The notes: generated by a model from the letters alone, not told the origin. A stretch of DNA of 6,480 bases from Propionibacteriaceae bacterium (GCA_030538175.1 JAUNUL010000172.1:1-6480); one strand, 5' to 3'; numbered from the stretch's first letter, positions 1 through 5,884 are shown. A program made the numbers and translations.

Positions 1-173
1 ATGGCGTCGGCATCAAGAAGGGTGACGTCGAGCTCTGCGAGAAGATCAACACCGCCCTGACCAAGATGGTCGACAGCGGCGACTGGCAGAAGGCTCTGGA
101 CAAGACGGTCGGCGCGTCGGGCTTCACCCCCGATGCCGCCACCAACCCGCCCAAGCACGACGCCTGCGCCTGA
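1..173 (+). CDS. gluB: C-terminal end of a glutamate-type ABC transporter substrate-binding protein (partial)
   Basis: The frame is open from the window edge (first full codon at base 3) to a TGA at 171-173, giving 56 visible residues beginning GVGIKKGD and ending NPPKHDACA. The visible part resembles the last helices of the SBP_bac_3 family: a GxGIKKGD turn, an amphipathic helix with CEKIN and ALTKM, then a GDWQKALDK segment. Such proteins are exported, usually as lipoproteins, and deliver an amino acid to the permease pair. The family call rests as much on context as on sequence, since two polar amino-acid permease genes follow directly on the same strand, as in actinobacterial gluABCD operons. 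The ATPase gene and the signal peptide would lie outside the window to the left. Glutamate specificity is inferred from the operon type. Two cysteines remain in the fragment (in ELCEK and near the C-terminus) and could form a disulfide outside the cell. Confidence 0.8.
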   Translation, partial: GVGIKKGDVELCEKINTALTKMVDSGDWQKALDKTVGASGFTPDAATNPPKHDACA

Positions 174-182
174 TCCCTTAGC

Positions 183-212
183 TGACCGGCCCGGCCGTTT
201 CCGGGCCGGTCA
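183..212 (+). promoter_or_regulatory. Intercistronic hairpin between the binding-protein and permease genes
   Basis: A perfect 12-bp inverted repeat (TGACCGGCCCGG at 183-194 and CCGGGCCGGTCA at 201-212) encloses a 6-nt loop, CCGTTT. It starts 9 nt after the stop codon of the binding protein. No run of T follows, so it is not a standard intrinsic terminator. In ABC operons a hairpin at this place commonly protects the 3' end of the binding-protein mRNA or partly stops transcription, so that the binding protein outnumbers the permease. The structure is seen directly; the role is inferred. Confidence 0.7.
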
Positions 213-247
213 CCCAACCTGTTCGCTCTCCTGAGGAAGGGGGACCG

Positions 248-931
248 ATGGACGGAATCGTCACACTCTTCACCGAGTACGACGTCCTGGCCGCGTTCTT
301 GATGACCCTCTTGTTGACCGTCCTGTCCGCTATCGGTTCCCTGATCCTCGGCACGATCGTTGGCGTCATGCGCGTCAGCCCGGTCCCCTTCATGCAGAAA
401 CTGGGCACGTTCTATGTCAACGTCGTGCGGAACACGCCGCTCACGCTCATCGTGGCGTTCTGTGCGCTGGGGTTCTGGAACAACATGCGACTGAGCCCAC
501 TGCCGTTGTCCTCCCCGCTGAGCTGGCACAACGTCGCATGGGGCGTCATCGCCCTGGCCGTCTATCACGCGGCCTTCGTCGCCGAAGCTCTGCGTTCCGG
601 CGTCAACACTGTCCCCCAGGGACAGGCCGAAGCTGCCCGCGCCATCGGGCTCGACTTCGGATTGGGCCTGCGTGAGGTGGTCCTCCCCCAGGCCTTCCGT
701 GGCGCGATCGCGCCGCTCGGCAACACGCTGATCGCGCTCACTAAGAACACCACCGTCGTGGCCACCATCGGTGTCGCGGAGGCGTCCTACATCATGCGTT
801 ACATGATCGAGTTCAATCCCGATCTCCTGTTCCTGATCTTCTTCGTCATCGCCTTCGGCTTCATCGTCCTGACGCTGCCGACCGGGCTGTTCTTCACGTG
901 GCTTTCTCGGCGGATGGCGGTGCAGCGATGA
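248..931 (+). CDS. gluC: Glutamate-type ABC transporter permease, first subunit
   Basis: This 227-residue integral membrane protein belongs to the HisM/GlnP type of polar amino-acid permeases and pairs with the next gene product to form the channel. About five hydrophobic segments are visible, roughly residues 12-40, 53-75, 93-117, 158-180 and 193-219. The cytoplasmic coupling (EAA) loop that docks on the ATPase lies at about 110-160: it contains VAEALRSG, then GQAEAARAIGL (125-135) and LPQAFRGAIAPLGN (146-159). Length is normal for the family. The ATG at 248 is chosen because the purine-rich stretch AGGAAGGGGG (234-243) lies just upstream as a ribosome-binding site. The gene ends in an ATGA overlap with gluD, so the two are translationally coupled. 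Substrate is inferred from the operon; glutamine or aspartate would also be possible for this family. Confidence 0.88.
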   Translation: MDGIVTLFTEYDVLAAFLMTLLLTVLSAIGSLILGTIVGVMRVSPVPFMQKLGTFYVNVVRNTPLTLIVAFCALGFWNNMRLSPLPLSSPLSWHNVAWGVIALAVYHAAFVAEALRSGVNTVPQGQAEAARAIGLDFGLGLREVVLPQAFRGAIAPLGNTLIALTKNTTVVATIGVAEASYIMRYMIEFNPDLLFLIFFVIAFGFIVLTLPTGLFFTWLSRRMAVQR

Positions 932-1800
932 CTGTCCAGGCAACGGTTCTGTTCGACACACCCGGGCCACGTGCCCGACGTCGCCACGCGATCCTCACCG
1001 GGGTCACCGTGGTCGCGTTGGTCGCTGCGCTGGTGGGTGTCATCTATGGCTTGCGCTCCCAGCTGACCGCTGAGAAGTGGGCACCGTTCGGCGAAGGCTC
1101 GACCTGGACGATGTACCTCTGGCCAGGACTCCTCGGCACCCTTCAAGCCGCGGTCATCTCGGTTGTGCTCGCCTCGATCCTGGGCGTTCTCCTGGGTGCC
1201 GGTCGGTTGTCGCACTCAGCGTGGATCCGGGTGCCGGCGTCGATCTTCGTGGAGTTCTTCCGCTCCGTGCCTGTGCTGATCATGATGATCTTCGCGTGGG
1301 CCCTGTTCCTGTTCAACGGCCTGCTCACCGGGCACATCCTCCTGTTGTCCTCGGTTGTCGTCGGCCTCACGTTCTATAACGCCGCTGTCATCGCGGAGCT
1401 CATCCGCTCGGGTGTGCACTCGCTGCCGCGTGGGCAGGGTGAGGCTGGCTTGGCCGTGGGTCTGACCCGGACACAGACACTCATGGCGATCCAGTTGCCG
1501 CAAGCGATCCGCGCCATGCTGCCCTCGCTGGTGACGCAGCTGGTCGTCGTGTTGAAGGACAGTGCGCTGGGCTACATGATCGGATATTCCGAGCTGCTTC
1601 GCGCAGCGCAGACGCTCGCCTCCGTGCGAAGCAACCTGATCGTGTCCTTCATCGTGGCCGGCGTGATCTTCGTGATCCTCAACTATGCGCTCACCGCGTT
1701 CGCGCAGTGGCTGGAGAAGCGGATGTCTACGCGCACTGCCGGGGACACGAGCGTCGGGTTCACGATCGAGCAGGGTGGCAACAACCCGCCCGCAGCCTGA
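928..1800 (+). CDS. gluD: Glutamate-type ABC transporter permease, second subunit
   Basis: This 290-residue inner-membrane permease is the partner of the preceding gene product. A basic cytoplasmic N-terminus (RARRRH at 15-20) leads into a first membrane helix (about 22-41). Further hydrophobic segments lie near 67-92, 104-133, 137-157 and 236-260. The coupling loop that contacts the ATPase spans about 153-200, with VIAELIRSG, GQGEAGLAVGLT (169-180) and LPQAIRAMLPS (190-200). A polar tail after residue 264, ending GGNNPPAA, is not part of the membrane domain. The ATG at 928 is preferred because it gives the usual ATGA overlap with the gluC stop (929-931). An in-frame GTG at 898 would add only ten non-hydrophobic residues. 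There is no good Shine-Dalgarno sequence of its own, which fits coupling. The gene closes the operon, and a hairpin terminator follows 35 nt after its stop. Confidence 0.88.
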   Translation: MTVQATVLFDTPGPRARRRHAILTGVTVVALVAALVGVIYGLRSQLTAEKWAPFGEGSTWTMYLWPGLLGTLQAAVISVVLASILGVLLGAGRLSHSAWIRVPASIFVEFFRSVPVLIMMIFAWALFLFNGLLTGHILLLSSVVVGLTFYNAAVIAELIRSGVHSLPRGQGEAGLAVGLTRTQTLMAIQLPQAIRAMLPSLVTQLVVVLKDSALGYMIGYSELLRAAQTLASVRSNLIVSFIVAGVIFVILNYALTAFAQWLEKRMSTRTAGDTSVGFTIEQGGNNPPAA

Positions 1801-1835
1801 TCTCACCGCGGGTAGACGCCCCGCTCACCACCGAT

Positions 1836-1870
1836 CGACCCCACGCTCCTTCGGGAACGTGGGGTCGTTT
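1836..1870 (+). terminator. Intrinsic terminator of the glu operon with a C(UUCG)G loop
   Basis: A 10-bp perfect stem (CGACCCCACG at 1836-1845, CGTGGGGTCG at 1858-1867) continues inward after one mismatch with three more pairs. These close on a TTCG tetraloop (1850-1853) bracketed by C and G, which is an exceptionally stable loop in RNA. A short T run (1868-1870) follows on the plus strand. It lies between the convergent gluD and rny genes, 40 nt from the rny stop, so it may also stop transcripts coming from the minus strand. On that side there is no T tract, so bidirectional action is only a possibility. Confidence 0.75.
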
Positions 1871-1906
1871 GTCCGCAGGGTCCTCGTCCTCTGGACGACT
1901 TGTGGA

Positions 1907-3553
1907 TCAGCGCGCCAGTTCGGTGGCCCGGGACTCCCGGACGACGGTGACGCGGATGGTCCCGGGATAGGTGAGCTCTTCCTCGATCTGCTTGACGATG
2001 TCGCGGGCCAGGATCTGGGCCTCGATGTCATCGACATCCTCAGGCGACACCATGACCCGGACCTCGCGGCCGGCCTGCATCGCGAAGACCTTCTCCACCC
2101 CCGGGTGGGCCCCGGCGATCTCTTCCAGCCGCTCCAGGCGGTGCACATAGGACTCCAGCGACTCCCGACGGGCGCCGGGGCGGCTGCCGCTGATCGCGTC
2201 ACAGGCCTGGGTGAGGATGGCCTCCACCGTACGCGGCTCCACCTCGTTGTGGTGGGCTTCGATGGCGTGGACGATGTCGGGATGCTCGCCATACTTTCGG
2301 GCGAGATTCGCACCGATGATCGCGTGGGTGCCCTCGACCTCGTGAGTCAGGGCCTTGCCGATGTCATGCAGGAAGGCAGCGCGCTTGCAGGTGGCGACGT
2401 CCAGGTGCAGCTCTGCGGCCATGACGCCGGCGAGATGGGCACACTCGATCAAGTGCTTGAGGACGTTCTGACCATACGAGGTCCGGTAGCGCAGCGCACC
2501 GAGGACGGGCACCAACTCGGGATGAAGATCCGAGATGCCGACCTCCGTGAGGGCGTCCTCTGCGGCTCGCACGCAGCGCTCGGCGATCCTCCCCCGACTG
2601 CGCTCAAAGACTTCCTCGATGCGGGCCGGATGAATGCGCCCGTCAGCGACCAACTCGGTCAAGGTGAGACGTGCGGTTTCGCGGCGGACGGGATCGAAGC
2701 ATGAGAGCAGCACGCTGCCGGGAGTGTCGTCGATCATGACGTTGACCCCGGTGATCTGCTCGAAGGCCCGGATGTTGCGGCCTTCCCGGCCGATGATCCG
2801 TCCCTTCATCTCATCGCCGGGCAGTTCGACCGTCGCCACCACGGACTCGGCGGTCTGCTCCGACGCCACGCGCTGGATAGTGGAGACGATGATGTGCTTG
2901 GCCCGGGTCTCGGCCTCGCGCGTCGCCTCGTCCTCAATGTTGCGGGCCACAACGGCAGCGTGCCGCCTGGCCTCGTGCTCGATCTCGGTGACCAACTCAT
3001 TGCGAGCTTGGTCACTGGTGAGCTCACTGATCCGCTCCAGCTCCGCGCGTCGCTCCGCTTCGAGGTCTGCCAGTTGGAGCTCTCGTTCGCCGAGCTCACG
3101 CTGACGCGCATCCAAGGCAAGAGCCCGCTCGTCATGGCTGCGCGCCTCGTTGTCGAGGCGCTCCTCGCGCAGCGCCAAGCGCTGGTCGCGCCGGTCACCG
3201 GCGGCACGCAGTTCACGAATCTCTGCCCGTTGCTTGTCGAGTTCACGTGCCGCTTCATGCAACCGCTGCTCTTGCTCGGCGCGCTCGCGACGCACTTCGT
3301 CGCGGGCCGCTTCCACCTCACGCATCAATTCGTCGGCGCTGGCTCTGGTCTCGCGATCCTGGTTCTCCGCAGCAACCCGAAGCTTGCTCAACTCTGCTTC
3401 GAGTTTGTAGCGCTCCTCTTGGCGCCAGACCTCACGCTCACGCTCTCGCGCCAAACCTGCCTGACGGCCCTTGCGAACGGTTAGGGAGAGTCCCACCATC
3501 GCGGTGAGCACCAACGCAAGCACGATCAGCTGCAGAATGTCCCAACCGCCCAT
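1907..3553 (-). CDS. rny: Ribonuclease Y (membrane-anchored HD-domain endoribonuclease)
   Basis: This 548-residue protein has the full RNase Y architecture. An N-terminal membrane anchor (about 6-26, ILQLIVLALVLTAMVGL) is followed by a long charged coiled coil (about 30-215, rich in E, R, A and Q). Next comes a KH RNA-binding domain with the GRIIGREGRNIRAFE motif at 251-265. An HD phosphohydrolase domain follows, with FLHDIGKA (394-401, metal-binding H396 and D397) and the downstream HH pair (434-435). The conserved stretch RTSYGQNVLKH precedes the HD motif and SGSRPGARRESLE follows it. RNase Y cuts single-stranded mRNA at the membrane and starts mRNA decay. The ATG at 3553 is chosen because GGAGG (3559-3563) sits 5 nt upstream and because it puts the anchor at the very N-terminus. 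A GTG at 3598 would add 15 residues in front of the helix. It follows recX on the same strand after a 178-nt gap. No truncation or missing motif was seen. Confidence 0.95.
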   Translation of the reverse strand: MGGWDILQLIVLALVLTAMVGLSLTVRKGRQAGLAREREREVWRQEERYKLEAELSKLRVAAENQDRETRASADELMREVEAARDEVRRERAEQEQRLHEAARELDKQRAEIRELRAAGDRRDQRLALREERLDNEARSHDERALALDARQRELGERELQLADLEAERRAELERISELTSDQARNELVTEIEHEARRHAAVVARNIEDEATREAETRAKHIIVSTIQRVASEQTAESVVATVELPGDEMKGRIIGREGRNIRAFEQITGVNVMIDDTPGSVLLSCFDPVRRETARLTLTELVADGRIHPARIEEVFERSRGRIAERCVRAAEDALTEVGISDLHPELVPVLGALRYRTSYGQNVLKHLIECAHLAGVMAAELHLDVATCKRAAFLHDIGKALTHEVEGTHAIIGANLARKYGEHPDIVHAIEAHHNEVEPRTVEAILTQACDAISGSRPGARRESLESYVHRLERLEEIAGAHPGVEKVFAMQAGREVRVMVSPEDVDDIEAQILARDIVKQIEEELTYPGTIRVTVVRESRATELAR

Positions 3554-3558
3554 GCCCG

Positions 3559-3563
3559 CCTCC
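3559..3563 (-). promoter_or_regulatory. Ribosome-binding site of rny
   Basis: On the minus strand GGAGG is followed by CGGGC and then the ATG at 3553. This strong Shine-Dalgarno match at 5-nt spacing decides the start against the upstream in-frame GTG at 3598. Confidence 0.75.
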
Positions 3564-3640
3564 GTCGCTCTCAGGACTGCTCGTCGAGGCTGGCCCACGC
3601 CAAGTTCAGTGACAAGAGGTGATCACCGAATCATGCCCCG

Positions 3641-3663
3641 GAAATCCGTCTTGCCACTGACAC
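3641..3663 (-). promoter_or_regulatory. Weak RecA-NDp-like promoter motif upstream of rny
   Basis: Read on the minus strand, GTGTCAGTG (3663-3655) matches the upstream half of the actinobacterial damage promoter TTGTCRGTG-N8-TANNNT at 8 of 9 bases. After exactly 8 nt, however, the hexamer is GATTTC (3646-3641), which keeps only the A of TANNNT. A transcript from here would start near 3634 and leave a leader of about 80 nt before the rny ATG. The octamer is real and correctly oriented, but the poor -10 makes promoter activity doubtful. No better rny promoter stands out in 3554-3731; the rest of that gap holds no gene. Confidence 0.3.
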
Positions 3664-3731
3664 GTCTCATCGCCCGCCATCGGACCGCGATAAGCCTCAC
3701 CTGAGCAGGCTAAACGTGCTGACAGCGGGAT

Positions 3732-4325
3732 TCAAGGAAAGGTCTCCCCTGAGTCGGCGCTGTTCTCCCCGATCGGCAGTTCGCGCAGAACCGTCGCGAC
3801 GGTGTCACCGCCGAAGCCGCGCCGGGCGAGGGCCGCGGCAATTCGTCGACGCTGCACATGCGGTTCCAAGCCCCTGGTCGATCGGAGCTTCTTGTGGGCG
3901 AGGGCTTGCGCGGCCTCCACTTCTGCCTCGCCCGAGACCTGATCGATGGCCTCGGCAACGAGATCCCGGTCGACGCCCTTGCGGTGCAACTCCTGGCGCA
4001 GGCCTGTGCGCGACAGGTGTTTGCGTTGTTGCCGGGAGCTGACCCAGGCCTCGGCGAACGCCGCATCATCCACCAGGCCGACCTCGGTCATCCGGTCCAA
4101 CACGGACTCGGCCACCTCGGCCGGCACGTTCCGACGACGCAGGGCCTCGGCGAGTTCGTGGCGCGTCCGCGCCTGCATGGTGAGCAGGCGCAACACGATG
4201 TTGCGGGCGACCTCTGTGGGATCAGCCTCCGGGGAAGCATCTCCGCCCGACGAAGCCGCGCCCGGCGCTGGACCCCCAGCGGCTGGGACCGCAGGCACCC
4301 CCGCACGACGTTCTCCCCCGGGCAT
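3732..4325 (-). CDS. recX: Regulatory protein RecX
   Basis: This 197-residue protein is the RecA modulator: RecX binds in the groove of RecA filaments and inhibits strand exchange and ATPase activity. Three tandem three-helix repeats can be followed. The first is at about 40-98, with LRLLTMQARTRHELAEAL and the typical GLVDDAAFAEAWV (83-95). The second is at about 106-150, with GLRQELHRKGV. The third is at about 158-184, with RRRIAAALARRGFGGDTV. Residues 1-38 are an Ala/Pro/Gly-rich, probably disordered extension (AVPAAGGPAPGAASSGG). The ATG at 4325 is supported by AGAGGG (4333-4338) 7 nt upstream, and no later in-frame ATG would leave the first repeat intact. The start lies only 20 nt after the recA stop, so the two genes should share the DNA-damage promoters upstream of recA. 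Confidence 0.93.
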   Translation of the reverse strand: MPGGERRAGVPAVPAAGGPAPGAASSGGDASPEADPTEVARNIVLRLLTMQARTRHELAEALRRRNVPAEVAESVLDRMTEVGLVDDAAFAEAWVSSRQQRKHLSRTGLRQELHRKGVDRDLVAEAIDQVSGEAEVEAAQALAHKKLRSTRGLEPHVQRRRIAAALARRGFGGDTVATVLRELPIGENSADSGETFP

Positions 4326-4345
4326 CTCATCGCCCTCTGACGGGA

Positions 4346-5395
4346 TCAGAACTCCACCTCACCGGTCACGGGATCAACCCCGGCCGGGACCTCTTCCTTG
4401 ACCACGCCGATGCCGAGCTTCTCCTTGATCTTGCGCTCGATCTCGTTCGCGATCTCGGGGTTGTTGCGCAGATAGTTGCGCGCATTCTCCTTGCCCTGAC
4501 CAAGCTGGTCGGACTCATAGGTGAACCAAGCACCTGCCTTGCGGATGAACCCCTGCTCGACACCCATATCGATCAGGCTGCCCTCACGCGAAATGCCCTG
4601 GCCATAGAGGATGTCGAATTCAGCCTGCTTGAAGGGCGGGGCGACCTTGTTCTTCACAACCTTGACCCGTGTGCGGTTGCCGACCATGTCCTGGCCGTCC
4701 TTGAGCGTTTCGATGCGCCGCACATCCAACCGGACCGACGAATAGAACTTGAGCGCGCGACCGCCAGTGGTGGTCTCCGGCGAGCCGAACATGACCCCGA
4801 TCTTCTCGCGCAACTGGTTGATGAAGATCGCCGTGGTGCCGGCCCCGCTCAGGGCACCAGTCATCTTGCGCAGCGCCTGGCTCATCAGACGGGCCTGCAG
4901 GCCGACGTGGCTGTCACCCATCTCGCCCTCGATCTCGGCGCGCGGCGTCAAGGCAGCCACAGAGTCGATCACGACCAGCGCAAGCGCACCGGAGCGGACC
5001 AGCATGTCAGCAATCTCCAGCGCCTGCTCACCGTTGTCGGGCTGCGACACCAGCAGTGCGTCCGTGTCAACGCCGAGACGCTTGGCATAGTCGGGATCCA
5101 GCGCGTGCTCGGCATCGATGAAGGCGCAGATCCCACCGAGGGCCTGAGCGTTGGCGATCGCGTGCAACGCGACGGTCGTCTTGCCGCTGGACTCAGGGCC
5201 ATAGATCTCGACCACGCGACCCCGAGGCAGGCCCCCGATGCCGAGCGCGATATCCAGAGCGACCGATCCGGTCGGGATGGCCTCGATCGGCACATAAGCC
5301 CGCTCCCCAAGCCGCATCACCGACCCCTTGCCATGCTGCTTGTCGATTTGGGCGAGTGCCGCTTCGAGTGCCTTGTGGCGATCCGCAACAGCCAT
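4346..5395 (-). CDS. recA: Recombinase RecA
   Basis: This 349-residue recombinase polymerises on single-stranded DNA, drives homologous pairing and strand exchange, and triggers LexA self-cleavage in the SOS response. Motifs visible: KGSVMRLG (23-30), Walker [10 protein letters not shown] (66-74), Walker [12 protein letters not shown] (141-151), loop L1 EGEMGDSH (156-163), the loop L2 region starting [10 protein letters not shown] (191-200) and the family signature ALKFYSSVR (214-222). The C-terminal domain carries [10 protein letters not shown] (301-310) and ends in an acidic tail, DPVTGEVEF. No intein interrupts it. The ATG at 5395 is preferred because it gives the usual RecA N-terminus ([11 protein letters not shown]) and AAGGA lies 7 nt upstream. 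An in-frame ATG at 5452 would add 19 residues and is discussed as a finding. recX follows after 20 nt. Two damage promoters lie upstream. Confidence 0.98.
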   Translation of the reverse strand: MAVADRHKALEAALAQIDKQHGKGSVMRLGERAYVPIEAIPTGSVALDIALGIGGLPRGRVVEIYGPESSGKTTVALHAIANAQALGGICAFIDAEHALDPDYAKRLGVDTDALLVSQPDNGEQALEIADMLVRSGALALVVIDSVAALTPRAEIEGEMGDSHVGLQARLMSQALRKMTGALSGAGTTAIFINQLREKIGVMFGSPETTTGGRALKFYSSVRLDVRRIETLKDGQDMVGNRTRVKVVKNKVAPPFKQAEFDILYGQGISREGSLIDMGVEQGFIRKAGAWFTYESDQLGQGKENARNYLRNNPEIANEIERKIKEKLGIGVVKEEVPAGVDPVTGEVEF

Positions 5396-5402
5396 GGTGG
5401 AT

Positions 5403-5407
5403 TCCTT
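5403..5407 (-). promoter_or_regulatory. Ribosome-binding site of recA
   Basis: The minus strand reads GAAAGGAATCCACC before the ATG at 5395. AAGGA lies 7 nt from the start codon, which supports the 349-residue form as the main product of any leadered transcript. Confidence 0.75.
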
Positions 5408-5457
5408 TCTGAACCCGAACCGTGGTCCGGGGAAGTGTGGTTTCGCTGTCATCCAGC

Positions 5458-5480
5458 ACGTTATGCAGCCCCACTGACAT
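5458..5480 (-). promoter_or_regulatory. RecA-NDp promoter of recA (LexA-independent, PafBC type)
   Basis: On the minus strand ATGTCAGTG (5480-5472), eight bases GGGCTGCA, and TAACGT (5463-5458) match the actinobacterial consensus TTGTCRGTG-N8-TANNNT at 8 of 9 upstream positions, with exact spacing and a full TANNNT. In mycobacteria this promoter type drives RecA/LexA-independent induction after DNA damage through the PafBC activator. It lies 62 nt from the 349-residue recA start. The motif match is seen directly; PafBC control is inferred from the family of promoters. Confidence 0.8.
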
Positions 5481-5502
5481 TTTCCGCAGCGAAGTGCTCG
5501 GC

Positions 5503-5511
5503 TGTGGACAG
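5503..5511 (-). promoter_or_regulatory. Candidate DnaA box 1 in the recA leader
   Basis: The minus strand reads CTGTCCACA, 8 of 9 bases matching the TTGTCCACA box typical of high-GC actinobacteria. It lies between the SOS promoter and the RecA-NDp promoter. Binding is only inferred. Confidence 0.35.
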
Positions 5512-5532
5512 TGCTCCATGGTTCGTGCCACC

Positions 5533-5541
5533 TGTGGAGAA
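5533..5541 (-). promoter_or_regulatory. Candidate DnaA box 2 in the recA leader
   Basis: The minus strand reads TTCTCCACA, again 8 of 9 against TTGTCCACA, in the same orientation and exactly 30 bp from box 1. It overlaps the end of the presumed -10 of the SOS promoter by two bases and covers its predicted transcription start. Binding is only inferred. Confidence 0.35.
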
Positions 5542-5567
5542 CATACCGAACATGTGTTCGAACGCAA
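5540..5567 (-). promoter_or_regulatory. Distal SOS promoter of recA
   Basis: On the minus strand a -35-like TTGCGT (5567-5562) and a -10-like TATGTT (5545-5540) are separated by 16 nt. That spacer is exactly the LexA box. LexA bound there would block polymerase directly. A transcript would start near 5533 and carry a leader of about 138 nt that passes through the proximal promoter before the recA start. The -35 is only a partial match (TTG kept), so the hexamers are less sure than the operator. Confidence 0.65.
5546..5561. promoter_or_regulatory. LexA operator (SOS box)
   Basis: CCGAACATGTGTTCGA matches the actinobacterial LexA operator TCGAAC-N4-GTTCGA at 11 of 12 defined positions, including the full CGAAC-N4-GTTCG core. 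It lies 151 bp upstream of the recA start and is the only such full box in the recA upstream region. Confidence 0.88.
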
Positions 5568-5620
5568 ATCGGCTCGCGTGGGCGTGTTCGACCACCATGA
5601 AAGATCTTTCCTGTTCAGAC

Positions 5621-5815
5621 TCACCGATCGATGGCCGGCAGCTCCAGCGCCTCCCACACGGCGCGCCAAATGGTCTTGCACGGCGTACCGGCAGCCAACG
5701 CCTCCTGCACCGTGCGGCTGCCCAACCCAGCGAGACTGGTCTGTTCCGCCCAGACCTGGGCGTACGCCGGCCCGAGATGTCGGTTCAGCCGCGCCCACAA
5801 ATCCGTCTCTCGCAC
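5621..5815 (-). CDS. DUF3046 family small protein
   Basis: This 64-residue acidic-to-neutral soluble protein has no signal peptide or membrane helix. It resembles the DUF3046 family, short actinobacterial proteins usually encoded just upstream of recA; their function is unknown. Recognisable parts are the N-terminal RETDLWARLNRHLG, the GLGSRTVQEALAAG segment (about 30-43) and the C-terminal KTIWRAVWEALELP (47-60). The start is GTG at 5815. No Shine-Dalgarno sequence precedes it, but a TAGACT hexamer lies 6 nt upstream, which suggests a leaderless mRNA. It is separated from recA by 225 nt that hold the recA promoters, so it is not tightly bound in the recA transcript, although read-through into recA is possible. 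It is divergent from lhr. Confidence 0.85.
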   Translation of the reverse strand: MRETDLWARLNRHLGPAYAQVWAEQTSLAGLGSRTVQEALAAGTPCKTIWRAVWEALELPAIDR

Positions 5816-5821
5816 TGCCGC

Positions 5822-5827
5822 AGTCTA
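5822..5827 (-). promoter_or_regulatory. -10 element for a leaderless DUF3046 transcript
   Basis: TAGACT on the minus strand fits the actinobacterial TANNNT -10. Six nucleotides separate it from the GTG at 5815, so the predicted transcript start is the first base of the start codon. A -35-like TTCGTT (5850-5845) lies 17 nt upstream but is weak. The upstream part of the RecA-NDp motif is absent here. Confidence 0.5.
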
Positions 5828-5884
5828 CGTCGCCGGACCCACGCAACGAACCACGCAAACCAGACGATCAGGCATGGCCGAGTT

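Noticed and set aside
898..927. GTG at 898 as an earlier gluD start
   Set aside because: It overlaps gluC by 34 nt and lacks a ribosome-binding site; the ATG at 928 gives the usual 4-nt overlap.
1685..2704. Long plus-strand open frame of 339 codons opposite rny and overlapping the end of gluD
   Set aside because: It is antisense to a complete, motif-rich RNase Y gene and its product is low-complexity with no recognisable domain; it is typical of frames opened by high GC.
3554..3598. GTG at 3598 as the rny start
   Set aside because: It adds 15 residues before the membrane anchor; GGAGG is placed for the ATG at 3553.
3618..3627. 10-bp palindrome GGTGATCACC upstream of rny
   Set aside because: A short perfect palindrome near a possible promoter, but no known operator was recognised and one such site is not surprising by chance.
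3693..3711. Hairpin after recX (AGCCT/AGGCT) as a terminator
   Set aside because: Only a 5-bp stem with a 9-nt loop and no T tract on the minus strand.
4346..5395. Intein in RecA, as in some mycobacteria
   Set aside because: The protein is continuous and of normal length, with Walker A, Walker B and L2 segments uninterrupted.
5493..5516. Direct repeat AGTGCTC (5493-5499 and 5510-5516)
   Set aside because: Seven bases only, 17 bp apart, with no known binding protein; better treated as chance near the DnaA-like boxes.
5599..5610. 12-bp palindrome GAAAGATCTTTC between DUF3046 and recA
   Set aside because: It has no loop, so it cannot form a terminator hairpin, and it matches no operator I recognise; it could be a protein site, but nothing supports it.
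5778..5785. TGTCGGTT as a further RecA-NDp core
   Set aside because: It differs from the core at the last base, lies inside the DUF3046 gene, and no suitable gene start follows.
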